Shown here one piece after another: positions 54,460 to 64,000 of a DNA stretch of 64,000 nt. The translations under genes and the position numbers were made by a program. Source of the stretch: Pseudomonas bohemica (lineage in GTDB: Bacteria > Pseudomonadota > Gammaproteobacteria > Pseudomonadales > Pseudomonadaceae); the NCBI RefSeq assembly GCF_002934685.1, contig NZ_NKHL01000106.1, forward strand, positions 62,001 through 126,000. Direction: 5' to 3'. The notes beneath the pieces are model-generated. The model was not told where the DNA came from. It saw only the letters and a program-made list of their open reading frames with translations, and searched no databases. Positions within the stretch are counted from its first letter, which is position 1. Each line of letters begins with the position of its first letter.

Positions 54460-55233
54460 TTACGCCTGAGAGGCAGGCCCGGGTTGCTCCCGCAGCGCTG
54501 CCAGCAAGGCCGAAGCGCTGGCGCCACGGCAGTCCACTACGGTCTGAGCCCCGGCTTCACGCGCCAGTTCAGCGACCCGGGGGCTCGGTACGAATAAAGG
54601 CATCTGCGCCAGTTGCGGCCAGGCATCGCCCGCCAGCTCGCGCAGATGTTGAAAACCCTGTCCACTGCTGACCACCAGCCCGTTCAAGCGTTCCGCTGCA
54701 ACCCGCTGTGGCAGCGCGAAAGCCGGGTATTGCGGGAGGTTGCGGCGGTACAGCGCAAGATAATCGACACTTACGCCTCGCGCGCGCAAGTGTTCTGCCA
54801 ACAACTGGCGGCCGTCTTCGCCGCGCATGATCAGCACCTTTGGGTCATAGCCGGAAATGGCTTCTTGAAGCTGCGGCAGTTCGAGCAACGCTTCGCTGTC
54901 GTCACCTTGTTCGGGGAAGAATACCCGCAGGCCGTAGTCGTCAAGGATTTGCGCGGTCGCTGCGCCGACGGTGAACCAGGTCTGCATCGGCGGTTGCGGC
55001 CAGATCTCGTCAACCATTTCGAGGCCAAGCCGAGCAGCAGGCTTGCTGACGACGATCACCGCGCAGTAAGCCGCGAGGTTGTAGATGATCGAGCGGTTTT
55101 CTTCCGAAACAGGCAGCGGCTCGATTTCCAGCAGTGGCAGGCTTGCACTGTACACGCCCTGCTCTGCGAGAGTCTGTGCCAGCGCCTGCGAGTCTTCGGC
55201 CGGGCGCGTCAGCAGCAGGCGCCAACCCTTCAC
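54460..55233 (-). CDS. hemD: uroporphyrinogen-III synthase
   Basis: A 257-residue HemD. It closes hydroxymethylbilane into uroporphyrinogen III with inversion of ring [21 protein letters not shown] at the start, [15 protein letters not shown] near 86-100 and [15 protein letters not shown] near 168 match the family's weak consensus. It overlaps hemC by four bases, so the products are made together. Confidence 0.94.
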   Translation of the reverse strand: MKGWRLLLTRPAEDSQALAQTLAEQGVYSASLPLLEIEPLPVSEENRSIIYNLAAYCAVIVVSKPAARLGLEMVDEIWPQPPMQTWFTVGAATAQILDDYGLRVFFPEQGDDSEALLELPQLQEAISGYDPKVLIMRGEDGRQLLAEHLRARGVSVDYLALYRRNLPQYPAFALPQRVAAERLNGLVVSSGQGFQHLRELAGDAWPQLAQMPLFVPSPRVAELAREAGAQTVVDCRGASASALLAALREQPGPASQA

Positions 55234-56171
55234 TCTTCGTCCGCCTCGCCGTAGACAGCCTTCAGAATTTTCGCCGCACCTTGCGCCAGCAGCGCTTCGG
55301 CGACCTGTACGCCCAGGGCTTGTGCATCGGCGTGTGGCGCTCGGGCTTCGGCACGTAGCAGCAGGCTGCCGGCAGGATCGCCCACCAGGCCACGCAGCCA
55401 GAGCTGGTCGTTTTCCAGCACCGCATAGCAGGCGATCGGCACTTGGCAGCCACCATTGAGGTGCTTGTTCAGCGCTCGCTCGGCAGTGACGCGCACAGCG
55501 GTATCGGTGTGGTGCAGCGGTGCCAGCAAGGCGTGAAGTTCAGTGTCGACACTGCGGCACTCGATACCGACGGCACCCTGGCCACCAGCGGGCAAGCTGT
55601 GGTCGATGCTGATCGGCGAGGTAATGCGGTCTTCGAACCCGAGCCGAATCAGGCCAGCTGCTGCGAGGATGATGGCGTCGTATTCACCGGCATCGAGCTT
55701 GGCCAGACGCGTGTTGACGTTGCCACGCAGGAAATGGATTTTCAGATCGGGCCGAAGCGCCAACAGTTGCGCCTGACGACGCAGGCTCGACGTTCCGACG
55801 ATGCTGCCGGCAGGCAGCTCATCGAGGTTGGCGAAGGTATTGGAAACGAAGGCATCGCGCGGGTCTTCACGCTCGCAAATGCAGAACAGGCCCAGTCCCT
55901 GCGGGAAGTCCATCGGCACGTCTTTCATGGAGTGCACGGCAATGTCGGCTTCGTTCTCCAGCAGCGCGGTTTCCAGCTCCTTGACGAACAGGCCCTTGCC
56001 GCCAATTTTCGACAGCGGTGAATCCAACAGTTTGTCGCCACGGCTGACCATCGGGACCAGGCTCACGATCAGGCCTGGATGTGCTTGCTGCAGACGCGCC
56101 TTGACGTATTCGGCCTGCCAGAGCGCCAGCGCACTTTTGCGGGTAGCGATGCGGATTTCGCGAGTGGACAT
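55230..56171 (-). CDS. hemC: hydroxymethylbilane synthase (porphobilinogen deaminase)
   Basis: A 313-residue enzyme joining four porphobilinogens. [19 protein letters not shown] at the start, the Asp-rich loop [10 protein letters not shown] near 81-90, [13 protein letters not shown] near 131, and the cofactor attachment Cys242 in [12 protein letters not shown] are diagnostic. It is the first gene of the hem operon. A 295-base stretch upstream carries a type B REP element and the likely promoter. Confidence 0.96.
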   Translation of the reverse strand: MSTREIRIATRKSALALWQAEYVKARLQQAHPGLIVSLVPMVSRGDKLLDSPLSKIGGKGLFVKELETALLENEADIAVHSMKDVPMDFPQGLGLFCICEREDPRDAFVSNTFANLDELPAGSIVGTSSLRRQAQLLALRPDLKIHFLRGNVNTRLAKLDAGEYDAIILAAAGLIRLGFEDRITSPISIDHSLPAGGQGAVGIECRSVDTELHALLAPLHHTDTAVRVTAERALNKHLNGGCQVPIACYAVLENDQLWLRGLVGDPAGSLLLRAEARAPHADAQALGVQVAEALLAQGAAKILKAVYGEADEE

Positions 56172-56363
56172 GGATCAATCCGTACTGAGTGAATGCGGCG
56201 GATGATAACAGCTCGGCCCAATCGGGCCGAATGACTGTCGTCAATGTGCTCGCATCATGATCCCAACCGATGCACGGATGCCATGTGACGGAGGGTCGCC
56301 GGCCAGACGCTGCGATCGCCTGCAGCAGTACGGCTGTCGACGGTTTCGAACTGAGTCAATGCC

Positions 56364-56456
56364 CTGTGGGGGTGAGCTTGCTCACGAAAGGCCCGTACAT
56401 TCGCAACGCTTTTGCGCTCGATACACCGCTTCGTGAGCAAGCTCACTCATACACAG
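56364..56456. repeat. REP-like pair, type B
   Basis: CTGTGGGGGTGAGCTTGCTCACGAAAG and CTTCGTGAGCAAGCTCACTCATACACAG form the pair. It lies between algR and hemC, on the strand of both genes, inside 56172-56466. Confidence 0.88.
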
Positions 56457-56466
56457 CAATCGCGGC

Positions 56467-57213
56467 TTACAGCTGCTGCATCATCTTGCGCACACCCGCC
56501 ACATGCCTGCGGCTGACGATCAGTGCATCGCCGTTCAGGCCCTTGAGGAACAGCTGAAAGTGCCCCAGCGGCGTGCGCTGCAGGCGCTCGATGCGATCAC
56601 GGGCGACCAGCGCATTGCGGTGAATACGCACGAAGCGATCTCCGAACTCGTCTTCCAGTGCCTTAAGCGGCTCATCGAGCAGAACTTCGCCGTCCTCGTG
56701 ACGCAGGGTCACGTATTTGTGGTCGGCGATGAAGTAAATCACATGATCCAGCGGAATCAGCTCGATGCCTTTGCGGGTGCGGGCGCTGATGTGGCTGCGT
56801 GGGCCGCTGCCACTTTCCGCCGCAGGGCGGGTCATCGCCGCCAGCTGCACGCGATTGGGCCGCTCGGCCTTTTTCAACGCTTCGAGCAGATGCTCCGGAC
56901 GCACCGGCTTGACCAGGTAACCCACGGCGCTGACCTGGAAAGCCTCAAGAGCAAACTCATCATGGGCCGTGCAGAACACCACGGCGGGCGGTGTGTCGCG
57001 CTCGCATAATTTGGCTGCAACCTGCAGCCCATCCAGGCCCGGCATGCGGATGTCGAGTAAAACCACATCGGGTTTCAGATTATCGATCATCGTCAAGGCT
57101 TCTTCGCCATTGGCGGCTCCGGGTTCAAGGACCCGATAACCCTCGAGATCACCGACCATTCGGCCCAGGCGTTCGCGGGCTAGGGGTTCATCATCAACGA
57201 TCAGGACATTCAT
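56467..57213 (-). CDS. algR: LytTR response regulator AlgR
   Basis: A 248-residue two-domain response regulator. The receiver domain covers 1-120 ([20 protein letters not shown], phosphorylated D54 in VVLLDIRMPG, Lys in VKPVRPEHL). The LytTR DNA-binding domain covers 145-240 (DHVIYFIADHKYVTLRHEDG, RDRFVRIHRNALVARDRI-like text). In P. aeruginosa AlgR controls alginate, twitching and rhamnolipid genes. Its ATG overlaps the algZ end by four bases. ATG 57213 fits homologues. Confidence 0.96.
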   Translation of the reverse strand: MNVLIVDDEPLARERLGRMVGDLEGYRVLEPGAANGEEALTMIDNLKPDVVLLDIRMPGLDGLQVAAKLCERDTPPAVVFCTAHDEFALEAFQVSAVGYLVKPVRPEHLLEALKKAERPNRVQLAAMTRPAAESGSGPRSHISARTRKGIELIPLDHVIYFIADHKYVTLRHEDGEVLLDEPLKALEDEFGDRFVRIHRNALVARDRIERLQRTPLGHFQLFLKGLNGDALIVSRRHVAGVRKMMQQL

Positions 57214-58292
57214 ATTGCTCTGGCTTCCTGCGTGAGTCTCGCACAAGGATAGCGTAGACAGGTGAAGTGACGACCGTCACGGCGCTCCACGCTCAGACTT
57301 GCGAGAGGACCAAAAAGTGCCGTGATCCGGGCGCCGATATTTGCCAAGGCTTGCTGAGTGCCGCTTGAAGCCTGCCGGTGGGCGGCTTCGTCATAGGGAT
57401 TACTGACGCGCAATATGAATACTCCCCGTTCGTAGTCCGCCTCGACTCTGACCACACCGCCTTCGACACGGGGCGCGATGCCATAGATCAACGCGTTCTC
57501 AAGTAATGGCTGCAAGGTTAGCTGGGGAATCGGCAAGTCGTCGGGAATTGCACCGACGTCCCAGTCCAACTGTAGACGCTCGCCAAGTCGATATTGCTCA
57601 ATCGATAAATAACGTTTGGCCAACTCCAGCTCTTCACCCCACGTCGTCAGGCTGCCGGGCTTGCCCAGACTGGCGCGAAACAGGTCCGATAGATCCAGAA
57701 CCGCCTGCTCGGCCTTGATCGGGTCGCTGGTGACCAGGCTGGCGATGCTGTTAAGCGTGTTGAACAGAAAGTGCGGACGGATACGCGCCTGCAAGGACTC
57801 GATCCGGGCCCGCAATTCTGCTTGTTGCTGTTTGCGCCACTGACTCTGCAGGTAAAAGTAGCGCAACATCAGCGCTGACATGATCAACGCGATCAGGGGG
57901 TAGCGAAGATAACGCTCGATGTCACTGTCGATTGGCATTTCCCCGTCCAACTGAAAATAGTCAGTCAACGCCGTACACAGCATAGTCACCGCCACCACCA
58001 GCAAACAGCCCGTGGCACCTGCGACCCCGGGCTTCACGCGCGCGAGCCACGGGCGCAAACCACACAGCAATGCTGCCGAGAGCAACACAATCCACTGCAC
58101 GAACAGCGAAATCAGCGCCAGCCGCACCCAGTCGAACCCCGGATGCATCGGCTCGACCAACACCAGGACCAGCACCAGCAACTCGGCAAGCACGACAAGA
58201 ACCAGCAGCGCCTGAGGCAGGCACAGTTCCGGAAGGAAGAACTCTTTACCGGGCAAAGCGCTCTGGCCCGGATTATTGTGCTCGTTCTGCAT
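57210..58292 (-). CDS. algZ: AlgZ/FimS LytS-type sensor kinase
   Basis: A 360-residue membrane kinase. Five or six hydrophobic segments occupy residues 27-148. The phosphoacceptor region [17 protein letters not shown] has H174, and the ATP part shows [16 protein letters not shown] and [14 protein letters not shown]. The ATP-lid glycine motifs are weak, as is known for AlgZ/FimS. It signals to AlgR. The longer open frame upstream overlaps the argH promoter area, so ATG 58292 was preferred; it is divergent from argH. Confidence 0.95.
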   Translation of the reverse strand: MQNEHNNPGQSALPGKEFFLPELCLPQALLVLVVLAELLVLVLVLVEPMHPGFDWVRLALISLFVQWIVLLSAALLCGLRPWLARVKPGVAGATGCLLVVAVTMLCTALTDYFQLDGEMPIDSDIERYLRYPLIALIMSALMLRYFYLQSQWRKQQQAELRARIESLQARIRPHFLFNTLNSIASLVTSDPIKAEQAVLDLSDLFRASLGKPGSLTTWGEELELAKRYLSIEQYRLGERLQLDWDVGAIPDDLPIPQLTLQPLLENALIYGIAPRVEGGVVRVEADYERGVFILRVSNPYDEAAHRQASSGTQQALANIGARITALFGPLASLSVERRDGRHFTCLRYPCARLTQEARAI

Positions 58293-58448
58293 GGCGTCAG
58301 TCTCTGCGCTCGCACCCTTGCGGGCAAGCTGTCCGGAATAAAAAACCGGCAATGCTGTTATCATCGCCCGCGCCTTTTGAAATTGGCCACGTCAGCTTTC
58401 ATCAAAGCAATCATCAGTACAGTAATCAGCAGAGCAGCGAGCGAATCC

Positions 58449-59843
58449 ATGAGCACCGACAAGACCAATCAGTCCTGGGGCGGCCGCTTCAGTGAACCCG
58501 TCGACGCCTTCGTCGCACGCTTCACCGCCTCCGTCACTTTCGATCAGCGCCTTTATCGCCACGACATCATGGGCTCGGTTGCCCACGCCACCATGCTGGC
58601 CAAAGTCGGCGTGCTGACCGATGCCGAACGCGACACCATCATCGACGGCCTGAAGACCATTCAGGGCGAAATCGAAGCGGGCTCGTTCGACTGGCGCGTG
58701 GATCTGGAAGACGTGCACATGAACATCGAAGCGCGTCTGACCGACCGCATCGGTATCACCGGCAAAAAGCTGCACACCGGCCGCAGCCGTAACGACCAGG
58801 TCGCAACCGACATCCGCCTGTGGCTGCGTGACGAAATCGATCTGATCCTGGCTGAAATCACGCGCCTGCAAGAAGGCCTGCTGGGTCTGGCCGAGCGCGA
58901 AGCCGACACCATCATGCCAGGCTTTACGCACCTGCAAACCGCACAACCGGTGACTTTCGGGCATCACATGCTGGCATGGTTCGAAATGCTCGGCCGCGAC
59001 TACGAGCGTCTGGTCGATTGCCGCAAGCGCGCCAACCGCATGCCGCTGGGCAGCGCTGCACTGGCGGGCACCACGTACCCGATCGACCGCGAACTGACCT
59101 GCCAGTTGCTGGGCTTCGAAGCTGTAGGTGGCAACTCGCTGGACAGCGTGTCCGATCGCGACTTCGCCATCGAATTCTGCTCGGCCGCCAGCGTGGCGAT
59201 GATGCACCTGTCGCGCTTCTCCGAAGAGCTGGTGCTGTGGACCAGTGCGCAATTCCAGTTCATCGACTTGCCGGACCGTTTCTGCACCGGCAGCTCGATC
59301 ATGCCGCAAAAGAAAAACCCCGACGTACCGGAACTGGTACGTGGCAAGAGCGGCCGCGTGTTCGGCGCGCTGATGGGCCTGCTGACCTTGATGAAGGGCC
59401 AGCCCCTGGCCTACAACAAGGACAATCAGGAAGACAAGGAGCCGCTGTTCGACGCCGCCGACACACTGCGCGACTCGCTGCGTGCTTTCGCCGACATGAT
59501 TCCCGCGATCAAACCCAGGCACGCGATCATGCGCGAAGCAGCCCTGCGCGGCTTCTCCACGGCGACTGACCTGGCTGACTACTTGGTCCGCCGCGGCCTG
59601 CCGTTCCGTGACTGCCACGAGATCGTCGGGCATGCCGTTAAATACGGCGTGCAGACCGGCAAGGATCTGGCGGAAATGACCTTGGAAGAGCTGCGTCAAT
59701 TCAGCGACCAGATCGAGCAGGACGTGTTCGCCGTTCTGACCCTGGAAGGCTCGGTCAACGCTCGCAACCACATCGGCGGGACCGCTCCGGCTCAGGTCAA
59801 GGCTGCGGTTGAGCGTGGCAAGCAGGTCCTGGCCAACCGCTAA
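58449..59843 (+). CDS. argH: argininosuccinate lyase
   Basis: A 464-residue lyase, the last step of arginine synthesis (argininosuccinate to arginine and fumarate). [19 protein letters not shown] at the start, [18 protein letters not shown] near 110, [20 protein letters not shown] near 157 and the signature [12 protein letters not shown] near 281 are all present. The open frame extends upstream into the algZ region and is not real there. A -10-like TATCAT at 58359-58364 may be its promoter. Confidence 0.97.
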   Translation: MSTDKTNQSWGGRFSEPVDAFVARFTASVTFDQRLYRHDIMGSVAHATMLAKVGVLTDAERDTIIDGLKTIQGEIEAGSFDWRVDLEDVHMNIEARLTDRIGITGKKLHTGRSRNDQVATDIRLWLRDEIDLILAEITRLQEGLLGLAEREADTIMPGFTHLQTAQPVTFGHHMLAWFEMLGRDYERLVDCRKRANRMPLGSAALAGTTYPIDRELTCQLLGFEAVGGNSLDSVSDRDFAIEFCSAASVAMMHLSRFSEELVLWTSAQFQFIDLPDRFCTGSSIMPQKKNPDVPELVRGKSGRVFGALMGLLTLMKGQPLAYNKDNQEDKEPLFDAADTLRDSLRAFADMIPAIKPRHAIMREAALRGFSTATDLADYLVRRGLPFRDCHEIVGHAVKYGVQTGKDLAEMTLEELRQFSDQIEQDVFAVLTLEGSVNARNHIGGTAPAQVKAAVERGKQVLANR

Positions 59844-59855
59844 GCACCCTCGAAC

Positions 59856-59880
59856 GGGCCGCATTATCCAGGCGCGGCCC
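59856..59880. terminator. hairpin after argH
   Basis: GGGCCGC and GCGGCCC pair around an 11-base loop 13 bases after the argH stop. No T run follows, so termination would be weak or need Rho. Confidence 0.4.
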
Positions 59881-59909
59881 CAATAACCTTTCTGCAAACC
59901 GAGAACATC

Positions 59910-60200
59910 ATGAGCGACCGCATCGACAACGACGAAGAAGAGTTCGCTGAATCGACCCTGATCCAGGCCATCGAAAACCAGATCGAAAGCGACAACCCGC
60001 CTGCTGCCAAGGCCACTTTCAACAAGCTGACCCTGGTCGGTTACGAGCGTGAAGACATTCTGGAAATGATGGCGCACGTGTTGGCCGTGGAGATTGACGG
60101 CATCCTCGAAGAAGATCGCCCGTTCAACACCGAGTGGTACGAAAAAGCCCTGCGCGCCCTGCCCGAGCTGCCGCCGGGTGTGAAGCTGGAAGAACAATGA
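59910..60200 (+). CDS. small acidic protein of unknown function
   Basis: A 96-residue acidic protein rich in Glu (DNDEEEFAESTLIQAIENQI). Central GYEREDILEMMAHVLAVEIDGILEEDRPFN is reminiscent of the helix pair at the end of DUF1841 proteins, but I do not assign it. The ATG follows GAGAACATC. It lies just after argH on the same strand. The 244 bases after it show no gene until 60445. Confidence 0.72.
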   Translation: MSDRIDNDEEEFAESTLIQAIENQIESDNPPAAKATFNKLTLVGYEREDILEMMAHVLAVEIDGILEEDRPFNTEWYEKALRALPELPPGVKLEEQ

Positions 60201-60444
60201 CTGCATCTGCCCTATAGCAGCACGGCTTGCCGGCGGAGGCCGACCTGCGTCACTCACCTCCGGAAAGCCGAGCTACCGCACCACCGCTGCACGTACCCCC
60301 TGATCTGACGATCGGCCAGATACTTTCTGCAAAATCCCCAGACGCTAACTACACTCCAGATGCCTCGCGGCCTCTTGACCCACGGGGCTGTCACGTCTGC
60401 GATTCCATCGCCGCGTCATCCATTACAAAAAGTCTGGAGCATCT

Positions 60445-60693
60445 ATGTCGTTTACCCCTGAATTGGTTGCCGAATTGGAAATCCTGTCACTGTTCAATCT
60501 GCACAATACCCAGGAGGGCCTCAAAGTCCACCACGTCGCTGCTCCCACCGCTGTTGCCGCTGCCAAACGACTCTTCGAAAAAGGCCTGACGACTCAGGTC
60601 GACGGGGGCTACCTCACCAGCCTGGGACTGGATGCCGCCGAACACGCGCAATCGCTGCTGATCATCCTTTCCACCACCCAGGAAGCGGCGTGA
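60445..60693 (+). CDS. TIGR02647 family protein
   Basis: An 82-residue protein of the small Pseudomonas-enriched TIGR02647 family. FTPELVAELEILSLFNLHNTQEGLKVHH and ATAVAAAKRLFEKGLTTQ-like text are conserved. TCTGGAGCATCT gives a good ribosome-binding site at ATG 60445. The upper region resembles a helix-turn-helix, but no function is known. Confidence 0.82.
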   Translation: MSFTPELVAELEILSLFNLHNTQEGLKVHHVAAPTAVAAAKRLFEKGLTTQVDGGYLTSLGLDAAEHAQSLLIILSTTQEAA

Positions 60694-60714
60694 TATCGCC
60701 CACAGTCATTTAGC

Positions 60715-60754
60715 CGCGAAACCTTTGCCGCAACGCTCAAATAAAGGTTTCGCG
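60715..60754. repeat. perfect 12-base inverted repeat upstream of cyaA
   Basis: CGCGAAACCTTT (60715-60726) and AAAGGTTTCGCG (60743-60754) pair exactly around 16 bases. It follows the TIGR02647 stop by 21 bases and precedes cyaA by 148. No T run follows on either side. It could be a Rho-aided 3' hairpin or an operator. Confidence 0.75.
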
Positions 60755-60902
60755 AACCCTTCATTTGTAAGATGCTGCGCCGATAAAATTCTGGCGCCAG
60801 AAAAAATACACACAGCCGCCTTAGAAACGCCTGATGCTGGATCTTCTTTCCTGTCGCTTTGCTCAGCCTCCCTGTAGTGCCGTTTGTCGGCTTTGAGTCG
60901 CG

Positions 60903-63752
60903 ATGACCCGTAGTTTCGAGATCCGCCCCGATCTGGATGAGGGCATCGACCGCAAGGTCCTCAGCCAGCTGCGTAACCGGTTCCTGACCCTCAACGAAGG
61001 GCGGCTGGGTCGCGCCAATGAAGGTCTGTCCACGCGTCAGCAGTCGGTGCTGGCGCTGTTGCCGCTGTTCTTGCACGTCAATCATCCGCTGTTGCCCGGC
61101 TATGTTTCCGGCTCCACGCCCGCGGGGGTGTCCCACTATGAGCCGGATGCCCAGGCGCTGGCCGAAGCGCAACGGCTGACCCGGTCCTTTTCCTACAAAC
61201 CGCGTCGGGGCAGTCCGCCACAGCCGATTCACGGCATTTTCCTGATGGGCAGCCTCGGCACGCTGGCTCAGGCCGATCAGAGCGACATGGACGTGTGGAT
61301 CTGCCACGACCCCCACCTGTCGCCTGAACAGGTGCTGGAGTTGCGCAAGAAGTGCCAGGCGCTGCAGACCTGGGCCGCAACCATGGGCGCCGAGGCGCAT
61401 TTCTTCCTCATCGACCCGGAACGGTTCGTGTTGGGCGAACGTGACGCGCAGCTCAGCGGTGAGGACTGCGGAACGACTCAGCATTACCTGTTGCTGGATG
61501 AGTTCTACCGCACAGCGATCTGGCTGGCCGGGCGCACGCCGATCTGGTGGCTGGTGCCTGTCTATGACGAGGCGCGCTACGCCGATTACACCCACACGCT
61601 GCTCTCCAAGCGTTTCATCCGCGAAGATGAGGTGCTGGATCTGGGCAATATGTCCCACATTCCAGCCGGAGAATTCATCGGCGCCGGACTCTGGCAGCTG
61701 TTCAAGGGCATCGATTCGCCCTACAAATCCGTGCTCAAACTGCTGCTTACCGAAGCCTATGCCAGCGAGCATCCGCAGGTTCATTGCCTAAGCATGCGCC
61801 TGAAGAAAGAGGTGTTCGCCAATCGCGTGAACCTCGACGAACTCGATCCGTACATGATGGTTTATCGCCGGATCGAGGAGTATCTACTGGAACGTGGCGA
61901 GCCTGAGCGGCTGGAACTGGTGCGCCGCAGCCTGTACCTGAAGGTGAACAAAAAGCTTACCGGGCTACCCCGCCAGCGCACCACCAGCTGGCAGCGCCTG
62001 TTGCTGGAGCGCTTGGCCAAGGAGTGGAAGTGGGATGAGCGTCAGTTGGCACTGCTCGACAGCCGAAGCCAGTGGAAGGTGCGACAGGTTTCCAGCGAAC
62101 GCCGGGCACTGGTCAGCGAGCTCAATTACAGCTATCGCTTCCTGACCCAGTTCGCCCGCACCCAGAACGCAATCAGCTCGATCAACAAACGCGACCTCAA
62201 TATCCTCGGGCGACGTCTGTATGCGGCATTCGAGCGCAAGGCAGGCAAGGTCGAGTTTATCAATCCAGGCATCTCGCCGGATCTGGCCGAGGACACGCTG
62301 ACGCTGGTGCAGTCGCCTAATAAACGCGAGCCTGGAAAGTATCAATGGGGCCTGTATAACGGCAATCTGGGTGTTCATGAGTGGGAGTCCTTCGCGCCGA
62401 TCAAGCGCAGCCGTGAACTGCTGGAGCTGCTTGCCTGGTGCCATCGCAACAATGTGATCGACAGCACCACGCGCCTGGCCCTGCACCCCGGCAGCAGCGA
62501 CCTGACCGAATTCGAGCTGTTCAACCTGCAGGGCGCATTGCAGCAGAGCATTCCGATGCCGTTGGGGGTGGTGGCCGAAGAGGTTCTGCTGCGCCCGAGC
62601 GTGCCGAGCGAAATCCTGCTGTTGGTGAACGTCGGAGTCGATCCGCTCAAGCACCACAAGGATCTGAACATCCTGATGACCACCGAGCGCACCGACTCAT
62701 TGAGCTACGCCGGGGTTCGGGAGAATCTGGTGCTGACTTTCGACCAGATCACCCTCAACAGCTGGAACGAGGTGCTGGTCAATCGATTCGACGGTCCTCA
62801 CGCCCTGCTCGACTGCCTGAGCGAACTGCTCAACAACCTGCCCGCCACCTCGGCGAAACCGGTGATCAGCGTGCGCTGCTTTTGTCACAACCGCGCCCCG
62901 GCGATTGCCCAGCGAGTGGAGGAGCTGATCCAGACCGCGCAGTTGCTGCTGGCTCGCGGTCTGAATCACCGCTATCTGATTCAGGTGCAGCATCACTACC
63001 ACGTGCTGGAAATGACGCCCGGACAAGTCACTCATGTGGCACTCGAGAGCCTGTCTGCCCTGTACGAATACCTGGGCGAAGAAATGCCCGGCTACAGCCC
63101 GATTCATCTGGACCCACAGGCGCTGGATGACAGCGATCTGTCGCTGATCATTCCTCACGGACAGCCAGAATGCATTCAGGTGTTCTATCGAATCAATGAG
63201 TCCCACGCCGACCTGTACGTGCTCGACGAACATAATGCGCTGTGGCATCACCGCCTGCCGTATCACGATGAGCCAAGCCTGCTGATGCCGATGCAGCGCT
63301 TCCTGCAATCGCTGATGTATCGGCGTGGGGCGCTGCTGCCGCTGGACAACCCACTCGATCCGCAGGCGCTGGAAACCCTGTATTACCGCCTCACCCCCGA
63401 TGGCGCCGGGCGCGCACGGCGGGTAGAGCAACGGCTCGGTCCGGTCACGCCCACCGACAAGCCGTTTTACGATGTACAGGCGATTGTCGAAGAGGCCTCA
63501 CCGGGCCAAGTCAGCGTGACCTTGTACTGCGACGGCATGGAGTTTTCGGAGCTGGAATACGGCGAGCAACTGTTCAGCGTCGTCACGCGGCAGATTCTCG
63601 ATCAACGCAGCGGACCGCAACGCTATCGCTGCTACATCACGGACCTGGACCTCTCGGGAATACTGGCAGATACGCGAGGCCAAACGATCCTGTTCCTGCG
63701 CTACAAGGCCGAGCTGGAGAAATCATTGAATGACGCGATGGGTGATGCTTGA
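60903..63752 (+). CDS. cyaA: class I adenylate cyclase
   Basis: A 949-residue cytoplasmic enzyme making cAMP, which acts through Vfr/CRP. The N-terminal catalytic nucleotidyltransferase domain has GSLGT at 116-120 with metal-binding D128 and D130 in SDMDVWIC, and EFYRTAIWLAGRTPIWWLVP near 200. The C-terminal regulatory half is full length. The gene is preceded by the 12-base palindrome and followed by a type B REP element. Confidence 0.96.
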   Translation: MTRSFEIRPDLDEGIDRKVLSQLRNRFLTLNEGRLGRANEGLSTRQQSVLALLPLFLHVNHPLLPGYVSGSTPAGVSHYEPDAQALAEAQRLTRSFSYKPRRGSPPQPIHGIFLMGSLGTLAQADQSDMDVWICHDPHLSPEQVLELRKKCQALQTWAATMGAEAHFFLIDPERFVLGERDAQLSGEDCGTTQHYLLLDEFYRTAIWLAGRTPIWWLVPVYDEARYADYTHTLLSKRFIREDEVLDLGNMSHIPAGEFIGAGLWQLFKGIDSPYKSVLKLLLTEAYASEHPQVHCLSMRLKKEVFANRVNLDELDPYMMVYRRIEEYLLERGEPERLELVRRSLYLKVNKKLTGLPRQRTTSWQRLLLERLAKEWKWDERQLALLDSRSQWKVRQVSSERRALVSELNYSYRFLTQFARTQNAISSINKRDLNILGRRLYAAFERKAGKVEFINPGISPDLAEDTLTLVQSPNKREPGKYQWGLYNGNLGVHEWESFAPIKRSRELLELLAWCHRNNVIDSTTRLALHPGSSDLTEFELFNLQGALQQSIPMPLGVVAEEVLLRPSVPSEILLLVNVGVDPLKHHKDLNILMTTERTDSLSYAGVRENLVLTFDQITLNSWNEVLVNRFDGPHALLDCLSELLNNLPATSAKPVISVRCFCHNRAPAIAQRVEELIQTAQLLLARGLNHRYLIQVQHHYHVLEMTPGQVTHVALESLSALYEYLGEEMPGYSPIHLDPQALDDSDLSLIIPHGQPECIQVFYRINESHADLYVLDEHNALWHHRLPYHDEPSLLMPMQRFLQSLMYRRGALLPLDNPLDPQALETLYYRLTPDGAGRARRVEQRLGPVTPTDKPFYDVQAIVEEASPGQVSVTLYCDGMEFSELEYGEQLFSVVTRQILDQRSGPQRYRCYITDLDLSGILADTRGQTILFLRYKAELEKSLNDAMGDA

Positions 63753-63779
63753 GGTTCGATAGTGCAACCTGCACTAGAC

Positions 63780-63873
63780 CTGTAGGAGTGAGCTTGCTCA
63801 CGAAGGCGCGATGTTTACCCATGAAGATGTAATGGATGTACCGGCTTCTCCGTGAGCAAGCTCACTCCCACAG
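63780..63873. repeat. REP-like pair, type B
   Basis: CTGTAGGAGTGAGCTTGCTCACGAAGG and CTCCGTGAGCAAGCTCACTCCCACAG surround about 40 bases. It is between cyaA and the convergent DUF1289-like gene. Confidence 0.88.
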
Positions 63874-63892
63874 GTCCGAATACATCCATCAG

Positions 63893-64000
63893 TCAGCACT
63901 GCGCTTGCCGGTCCGTGGCCTGCTGCACAATCTCCCGCCGCCGCTGATCGCTCGCAGAACGCCATTCGCGGATGTCTTCGACGTGTCGATAACATCCGGT
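63893..64000 (-). CDS. DUF1289-like protein, C-terminal end (start beyond window)
   Basis: The last 35 codons of a minus-strand gene: TGCYRHVEDIREWRSASDQR, then a helical end with Arg and Gln, stop at 63893-63895. The GC-(F/Y)-R-x-x-x-EI-x-x-W pattern is that of the DUF1289 small cysteine-rich proteins. Only the end is seen, so the earlier cysteines cannot be checked. Confidence 0.7.
   Translation of the reverse strand, partial: TGCYRHVEDIREWRSASDQRRREIVQQATDRQAQC

Noticed and set aside
58392..60257. 621-residue frame opposite argH
   Set aside because: argH is a clear match on the other strand; the long antisense frame is a side effect of its codon bias.
1..64000. CRISPR array, tRNA genes, prophage
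   Set aside because: No regularly spaced identical repeats, tRNA-like cloverleaf with conserved arms, or phage structural genes were found when reading through the gaps.

Overview
The window is a stretch of Pseudomonas chromosome, most likely from the P. syringae group or a near relative. This rests on gene content and order: ubiD - acyltransferase - rho - trxA - ppx - ppk, and algP - FKBP - algQ - dsbB - hemY - hemX - hemD - hemC - algR - algZ - argH - cyaA follow the order I remember from Pseudomonas genomes. The high G+C, the P-type REP palindromes and the Pseudomonas-restricted small families (DUF2388, TIGR02444, TIGR02647, TIGR02449) agree. No tRNA or rRNA gene, CRISPR array, prophage or transposase gene was found.

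Layout. 0-5.3 kb: the end of a GspE/PilB-type ATPase gene, an idonate/gluconate dehydrogenase pair with a divergent LysR regulator, a stomatin/NfeD pair and a DUF2388 secreted protein. 5.3-10 kb: gcvH-gcvT and an Fe(III) ABC importer (binding protein and permease, no ATPase). 10-16.3 kb: two ubiquinone hydroxylases, pepP and a UPF0149 protein facing zapB-like - zapA - 6S RNA - fau. 16.3-18.9 kb: small housekeeping genes. 18.9-21.9 kb: an accessory island, more A+T rich to the eye, with a heavily decayed S-type bacteriocin gene, its intact immunity gene, and a frameshifted gene for an unfamiliar 12-residue-repeat protein. 21.9-30.8 kb: glpT, a ChaC-like gene, the ubiD pair, an O-acyltransferase, rho and trxA. 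31-35 kb: a GntR-regulated polar amino acid ABC transporter bracketed by two REP elements. 35-39 kb: convergent ppx and ppk. 39-51 kb: DedA, elbB, YaiI, a four-gene lipoprotein/LpoB operon, LysE, MscS, ABC-F, algP and an FKBP. 50.6-58.3 kb: algQ, dsbB, the hem operon and algR/algZ. 58.4-64 kb: argH, two small genes, cyaA and the end of a DUF1289-like gene.

Connections. Phosphate: PhoB-type promoters are visible upstream of glpT (uptake of glycerol-3-phosphate in exchange for phosphate) and of ppk (polyphosphate synthesis), with ppx, the polyphosphate-degrading enzyme, convergent to ppk. Heme: hemC-hemD-hemX-hemY form one tightly packed operon. Alginate/virulence control: algZ-algR, algQ and algP lie together. 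Two families of paired REP palindromes sit in at least eleven gene gaps, one of them inside the iron-transporter operon.

The most notable region is 18.85-21.6 kb. Reading all frames shows that the bacteriocin gene lost its 5' part, carries an in-frame TAA, has an internal deletion with a frame change, has Arg in place of the second His of the HNH pair, and has a one-base deletion near its end. The overlapping immunity gene is intact. This is a relic of bacterial competition with a retained orphan immunity gene, not an intact new system.
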